From SKPS01 sp964469215 (lineage in GTDB: Bacteria; Bacteroidota; Bacteroidia; Bacteroidales; SKPS01): a stretch of 64,000 nucleotides of DNA. The DNA lies in contig CAYXYB010000007.1 of the NCBI GenBank assembly GCA_964469215.1, forward strand, positions 1-64,000, in the 5' to 3' direction. A program made the position numbers and the translations under genes. Of the stretch, positions 60,591-64,000 are shown one piece after another (position 1 is the stretch's first letter; each line of letters begins with the position of its first letter). The notes beneath the pieces are model-generated. The model worked only from the letters and a program-made list of their open reading frames with translations, was not told the origin of the DNA and ran no database searches.

Positions 60591-61088
60591 ATGGAAATGG
60601 ATTTGGCAACAGCCATAGTAGGGCTGATTTTCATACTGATAACTATCGTTCCTTTTGTGATAATCTACTACGTCAGGGTAAAAAAAGAAAAGAAACTGTT
60701 GCATGCCTTAAAAAAGGGTGCACATCAACATAATTGCAACATAAGCCAATATGAATTTTGTGGCGATTATATAATGGGTATAGACGAAAGTAGAAATTTT
60801 GTGTTTTTCCACAAGCAGAAAAAAGAAGGAGCACTTTCGCAATTTGTTGACCTTTCAGAGATCAAATCTTGCCAGGAAGTGAAGAAAATAAGAAATATAA
60901 AAAAAGTCACCGGTAATCTCTCGATAATTGAGAAATTAGAACTTAGTTTTACACCTAAAAACAAAAGCATGGATGAAACGAGATTTGAATTGTATGACGA
61001 AGAAACAAATATGCAATTAAGAGGAGAATTGCAGTTTATTGACAAGTGGATAAAACAAATTAATAACCGCTTGAAAAACAAAAGGTAA
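60591..61088 (+). CDS. Membrane protein of unknown function
   Basis: 165 aa. One membrane helix near the N-terminus (ATAIVGLIFILITIVPFVIIYYV, about 5-27), then a basic, probably cytoplasmic domain of ~135 residues (KKEKKLLHALKKGAHQHNCN...). The ATG at 60591 is chosen because the further upstream frame has no start signal. AT-rich like its neighbour, and followed by a strong terminator. No family recognised. Confidence 0.6.
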   Translation: MEMDLATAIVGLIFILITIVPFVIIYYVRVKKEKKLLHALKKGAHQHNCNISQYEFCGDYIMGIDESRNFVFFHKQKKEGALSQFVDLSEIKSCQEVKKIRNIKKVTGNLSIIEKLELSFTPKNKSMDETRFELYDEETNMQLRGELQFIDKWIKQINNRLKNKR

Positions 61089-61096
61089 TAGAAAAT

Positions 61097-61127
61097 AGCC
61101 CTGTGGAAAGACCATAGGGCTTTTTTT
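61097..61127 (+). terminator. Rho-independent terminator
   Basis: Stem AGCCCTGTGG pairs with CCATAGGGCT (one G-U pair), loop AAAGA, followed by seven T. It ends the AT-rich two-gene block. Confidence 0.9.
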
Positions 61128-61308
61128 AAACCAATTAACCAACAGACAGACAACAGGAGCACAGCAGCTAACAGCGTTCGTATGTGAAGTAATTCTTGTA
61201 AAATATTTGAGTTCTTTTCACTTTTAGGTAGGTAAACATTGAGCATATCAGAAAACTTTGCTTAAAAAAGCAAGGAGTTACATTTCTGATTGTTTATTAT
61301 AGTTAGCC

Positions 61309-61488
61309 ATGATTAACCGAAAGCATGATCCCACAATACCAACACTTACTTTCTATTGTATTGCAATAGCCGGATACATGTGCCGGAATGCCTGAAAGAA
61401 GATCCTTGTGATCGCCGCCAAGGGAAAACGAAGAGACTTTTTTAAGGACTTATTCCAGAAACTTGACCATATAAATACGGAAACATAA
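61309..61488 (+). pseudogene. Possible gene remnant with in-frame TGA
   Basis: ATG at 61309 opens 60 codons, including one internal TGA at 61393-61395 and a TAA at the end. The second half reads KKILVIAAKGKRRDFFKDLFQ, which looks protein-like. It could be a decayed gene, a misread of non-coding DNA or, less likely, recoding. The rest of the 61128-61557 spacer shows nothing else. Confidence 0.2.
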
Positions 61489-61557
61489 TTTATTCCAAAG
61501 AAAAAATTCTTATTGCATTAATCAGGATGATAATGTGTTAATATTTTACAATTCATT

Positions 61558-62322
61558 TCAGAAGGTATAGCCGAGTGCCAGCTCGAGCATGACATACGGA
61601 TAAACCCCCTCATCAGAATCATCATAGTTGTGATTCAAACTATGATCTTCTGTCCACCTCCTGAAATTGAGCCCCAGGTAGATACCTGTATTAATAAACA
61701 AACCTGATGGGTACACTGACCTATACCCTATGTTATTGCTCCAGATCAGGGACATTTCATCCACTGTGACCGAATAAGGGGAGGGGGTATTAGGGTAGTA
61801 GTTAAAGGTGTTGAAATTATAGACCACTTGGGCAGTAGCGATCTCGAAAACCGGACCCATATAAAACCTGCTTCGGTTTTCCCCGAAATAGAAAAGAGGG
61901 CCAAATCCGAATGCCATCCCTCTGAATTTATCTGCATTCCCAGGTTCATCTTGATTAAAATCAAGATCATCATCCTTTCTTGCAAGCTTTGAGAGTAAAC
62001 CCAACGATGTAAACCTTACATGGGAATGAAATGCGACCTGCTGGCTGATCCCGAAGTCAATGCCAGCCACCGGGCCAAACTGCACAAATCCCAGCGGCTG
62101 CACAGAAACTGCAAAAATCCTTGTGACAGGATTATCATTAACATCATATTGTGGAACAAAACCATGCAATTGGTTACCATGTCTTTTCGCAGACATCCGG
62201 TCGGAAACCGAAACGAGGGAGTCATCATTGCCTTCCTGGTCATCAGGATTCGCAACGGAAGAAAACGGGAAAACAAAATACAGCAAAAGCAAACCAATGA
62301 AAGAGAAAGCAATAGTTTTCAT
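61558..62322 (-). CDS. Outer-membrane beta-barrel-like exported protein
   Basis: 254 aa. Signal peptide (IAFSFIGLLLLYFVFPFSSVA), an acidic linker (DDQEGNDDS), then alternating strands such as FGPVAGIDFGISQQVAFHSHVRF and YVMLELALGYTF, ending in Phe. The pattern is that of an 8-stranded outer-membrane barrel. Function unknown. Minus strand, convergent with the AT-rich pair. Confidence 0.65.
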   Translation of the reverse strand: MKTIAFSFIGLLLLYFVFPFSSVANPDDQEGNDDSLVSVSDRMSAKRHGNQLHGFVPQYDVNDNPVTRIFAVSVQPLGFVQFGPVAGIDFGISQQVAFHSHVRFTSLGLLSKLARKDDDLDFNQDEPGNADKFRGMAFGFGPLFYFGENRSRFYMGPVFEIATAQVVYNFNTFNYYPNTPSPYSVTVDEMSLIWSNNIGYRSVYPSGLFINTGIYLGLNFRRWTEDHSLNHNYDDSDEGVYPYVMLELALGYTF

Positions 62323-62615
62323 AATAAAATGATTTAAAGGTTATTGAGTACTATACCTAACCATATACAAATAATAAAAAATGTGAAGTAAAATACAAGT
62401 TAAAACCAGATAAAAATGATCCTAAATAGTTCATTTTACTTTTGTGTGGCTAAAGATACGAATTAATTAGCAAAAGTCAAAAAAAATTGCCATTTTTCAC
62501 CCGGAATACATCTTTATCTTAACACAAACAAAGACACAACGGCAGGTTCAGGCAGACTGGTCATATTAAGGTAAATGAGTGATGAGTTACTACTCCTGAA
62601 CAACCCTGATGTTTA

Positions 62616-62647
62616 GTTGTTAATACCATAAAATAGGTATTAACAAC
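62616..62647 (+). promoter_or_regulatory. Perfect 12-bp inverted repeat before the SOD gene
   Basis: GTTGTTAATACC (62616-62627), 8-nt loop, GGTATTAACAAC (62636-62647), ending 13 nt before the SOD start codon. It could be an operator or a 5' UTR hairpin covering the ribosome-binding region. The outer TTGTTAA/TTAACAA halves recall Rex sites, but the spacing is too long. The 62323-62660 gap otherwise holds only a -7-like TACTTTTG at 62438. Confidence 0.6.
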
Positions 62648-62660
62648 AAAAAAAACAAAA

Positions 62661-63368
62661 ATGAAGACCTTAATAATTACAATTTCGTTATGGCTGGTGG
62701 GATTGATGACCTCTGTCTTTGCTCAGCCTTTCGCCCTTCCGGCACTCCCCTATTCTTATGATGCCCTGGAACCTCACATTGATGCTCGCACGATGGAGAT
62801 TCACCACACGAGGCATCACCGTGGTTATGTAAACAACCTGAACAGTGCTGTCCAGGGCACTTCACATGCGGAGCTTGACCTTAACGAGTTGATGCTTCAG
62901 GTTAGCCGTTTCGGTGATGCTGTTCGCAATAACGGCGGAGGTCATTACAACCATAATCTTTTCTGGGAGATACTGTCGCCAAAGCCACAGGCTCCTTCTG
63001 AAAAGATGTTGCGATTAATCACTGCAAACTTTAGTGGGATGGATGAGTTAAAGACGGCTCTGAGGCAGGCAGGACTAAACCAGTTCGGATCGGGATGGGC
63101 CTGGCTTATTGTGACTCCGGAAATGCAGCTTGCCGTTACCTCAACTCCAAACCAGGACAACCCATTGATGGATATCGTGAAAGAGAGGGGTTTGCCTATT
63201 CTGGGTATCGATGTATGGGAACATGCCTATTACCTGCATTATCAGAATCGCCGTGGTGACTATCTGGATGCCATCTGGAAGGTGATTGACTGGGGCGTAA
63301 TAGAGAAAAAATACGATGAAGCTCTGAAGTCACCTGTGCTCGGCACAATAAAACAACAGGGTAATTAA
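62661..63368 (+). CDS. Superoxide dismutase, Mn-type, with signal peptide
   Basis: 235 aa, about 25 longer than cytoplasmic SOD because of an export signal (TLIITISLWLVGLMTSVFAQ). Converts superoxide to oxygen and peroxide. Metal ligands: His in EIHHTRHHRGY, His in GGGHYNHNLFW, Asp and His in GIDVWEHAYYLHYQNRR. GGGHYNH and PNQDNPL carry the Gly and Gln positions of Mn-specific enzymes, not the Gln of Fe enzymes. Export to the periplasm or surface suits an anaerobe facing oxygen from outside. Confidence 0.92.
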   Translation: MKTLIITISLWLVGLMTSVFAQPFALPALPYSYDALEPHIDARTMEIHHTRHHRGYVNNLNSAVQGTSHAELDLNELMLQVSRFGDAVRNNGGGHYNHNLFWEILSPKPQAPSEKMLRLITANFSGMDELKTALRQAGLNQFGSGWAWLIVTPEMQLAVTSTPNQDNPLMDIVKERGLPILGIDVWEHAYYLHYQNRRGDYLDAIWKVIDWGVIEKKYDEALKSPVLGTIKQQGN

Positions 63369-63533
63369 ATTTACACGGATATTATTTTCTTTGCATTCTT
63401 CGCTCAACCTCCGCTCACTCTGCGGATAGATAATTATTGCCTAGAATGCACTAATAAAAATATACCAGGGAAGCACTATTCGTGCATTCATGGTAAAAAA
63501 GCAGCAGAATGATTATTATACGGTGTTGAACCA

Positions 63534-63541
63534 TATCTTTG
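63534..63541 (+). promoter_or_regulatory. -7 box before the right-edge gene
   Basis: TATCTTTG, predicting a leader of about 33 nt to the ATG at 63580. Confidence 0.6.
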
Positions 63542-63579
63542 TGTTTTGCTTCTGTTAAAATATCAAAACCTGCAAAACA

Positions 63580-64000
63580 ATGACCCCTAAAGAAATTATT
63601 GTAAACGACAAGATGCAGAAAGGGTATCGCTATCTTATTACTGAGCCCGCCGGCAGGAACTTTCATCCGGAATTCAAGCCTGAACTTACCCCGAAGCAGA
63701 TGCTTGAGATGGGTGTGTTCGGTGGAAAGTACATGACCGATTGTCGCGATGAGTTACCTGCATCATGGTTTACCAGGGCGAAACTATCACCCGGGAAGGC
63801 TGATCCCAAACTCAACTACTTTAGCGTCAGGGCTTCAAAACCTCTCTCCTATTGGGTTGAAAAAGGGTGGATCCATCCTCAGGATCCAAGAGGTTGGTTT
63901 CAATGGTATTGCAGATATTACATGGGCCGGCGATCGGAAGATGATTCACGCCAGATCGGAAGATGGAAAGCGATGAGGCGTCATATTGCCCAGTTGAAGA
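63580..64000 (+). CDS. Conserved hypothetical protein, cut by the window edge
   Basis: 140 codons open to the window end with no stop. Starts MTPKEIIVNDKMQKGYRYL and contains LTPKQMLEMGVFGGKYMTDC, LNYFSVRASKPLSYW and WFQWYCRYYMGRR, a pattern I recognise from a widespread, uncharacterised bacterial family with many Trp, Tyr and Arg residues. The function is unknown to me. The -7 box at 63534 supports the start. Confidence 0.8.
   Translation, partial: MTPKEIIVNDKMQKGYRYLITEPAGRNFHPEFKPELTPKQMLEMGVFGGKYMTDCRDELPASWFTRAKLSPGKADPKLNYFSVRASKPLSYWVEKGWIHPQDPRGWFQWYCRYYMGRRSEDDSRQIGRWKAMRRHIAQLK

Noticed and set aside
61309..61488. Selenoprotein explanation of the in-frame TGA
   Set aside because: No SECIS-like hairpin or conserved Cys homologue context is visible, so decay is likelier.

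Overview
The window looks like part of a draft or metagenome-derived chromosome of an anaerobic member of the Bacteroidota, probably order Bacteroidales. The evidence is a recurring TTTG-N20-TAnnTTTG promoter, a T9SS sorting-domain protein, FISUMP-domain surface proteins, DUF3078 and DUF1573 proteins, a Bacteroidota-type IS4 transposase, and fused large PurL. Two runs of exactly 100 N are assembly gaps inside hairpin repeat arrays. All functions below come from reading the sequence and from family knowledge; no database was searched.

Layout. 0-13 kb: a tyrosine recombinase, two arrays of short hairpin repeats around a pirin gene and an AraC-type regulator, a FISUMP lipoprotein, a three-gene envelope lipid-export module (beta-barrel, MMPL/RND, LolA-like), truA and a MATE exporter. 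13-33 kb: a hydrogen-metabolism island, the most interesting part of the window. 33-44 kb: ClpB without its N-domain, a BASS transporter, an acyltransferase, TrxB, GyrB and DnaK. 44-54 kb: tRNA-Pro, a block of envelope and secreted proteins, a partial carotenoid cluster (acyltransferase, CruF-like, CrtB), soluble and membrane pyrophosphatases, and a DUF3078 barrel. 54-64 kb: a protein with a very acidic tail, PurL, an apparently truncated IS4 element with AT-rich unknown genes beside it, a beta-barrel, an exported Mn-type superoxide dismutase, and a conserved unknown gene cut by the window edge.

The hydrogenase island. Operon 1 (+, 13.4-17.6 kb) encodes a canonical multimeric NAD/ferredoxin-type [FeFe] hydrogenase with intact H-cluster and proton-path residues. 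Operon 3 (+, 21.2-32.8 kb, ten tightly spaced genes) encodes a second NuoE/NuoF/hydrogenase trimer. Its catalytic subunit keeps the four H-cluster cysteines but has lost the proton-relay cysteine and several other active-site residues. The same run then carries a sensory hydrogenase fused to a histidine kinase, two response-regulator proteins, the NADH sensor Rex, a RibF-like protein without a recognisable flavokinase half, a PhnP-like hydrolase and the maturase HydG. Between them, operon 2 (-) encodes a 2Fe-2S protein, a second sensory hydrogenase with a PAS-like region, and a PP2C phosphatase. Both plus-strand hydrogenase promoters carry the same pair of overlapping Rex-like boxes. I infer a circuit in which Rex reads NADH/NAD+, two group C-like hydrogenases read H2 or redox state through different outputs (phosphatase versus phosphorelay), and two hydrogenase complexes of unequal chemistry are the targets. 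HydE and HydF are not in the window.
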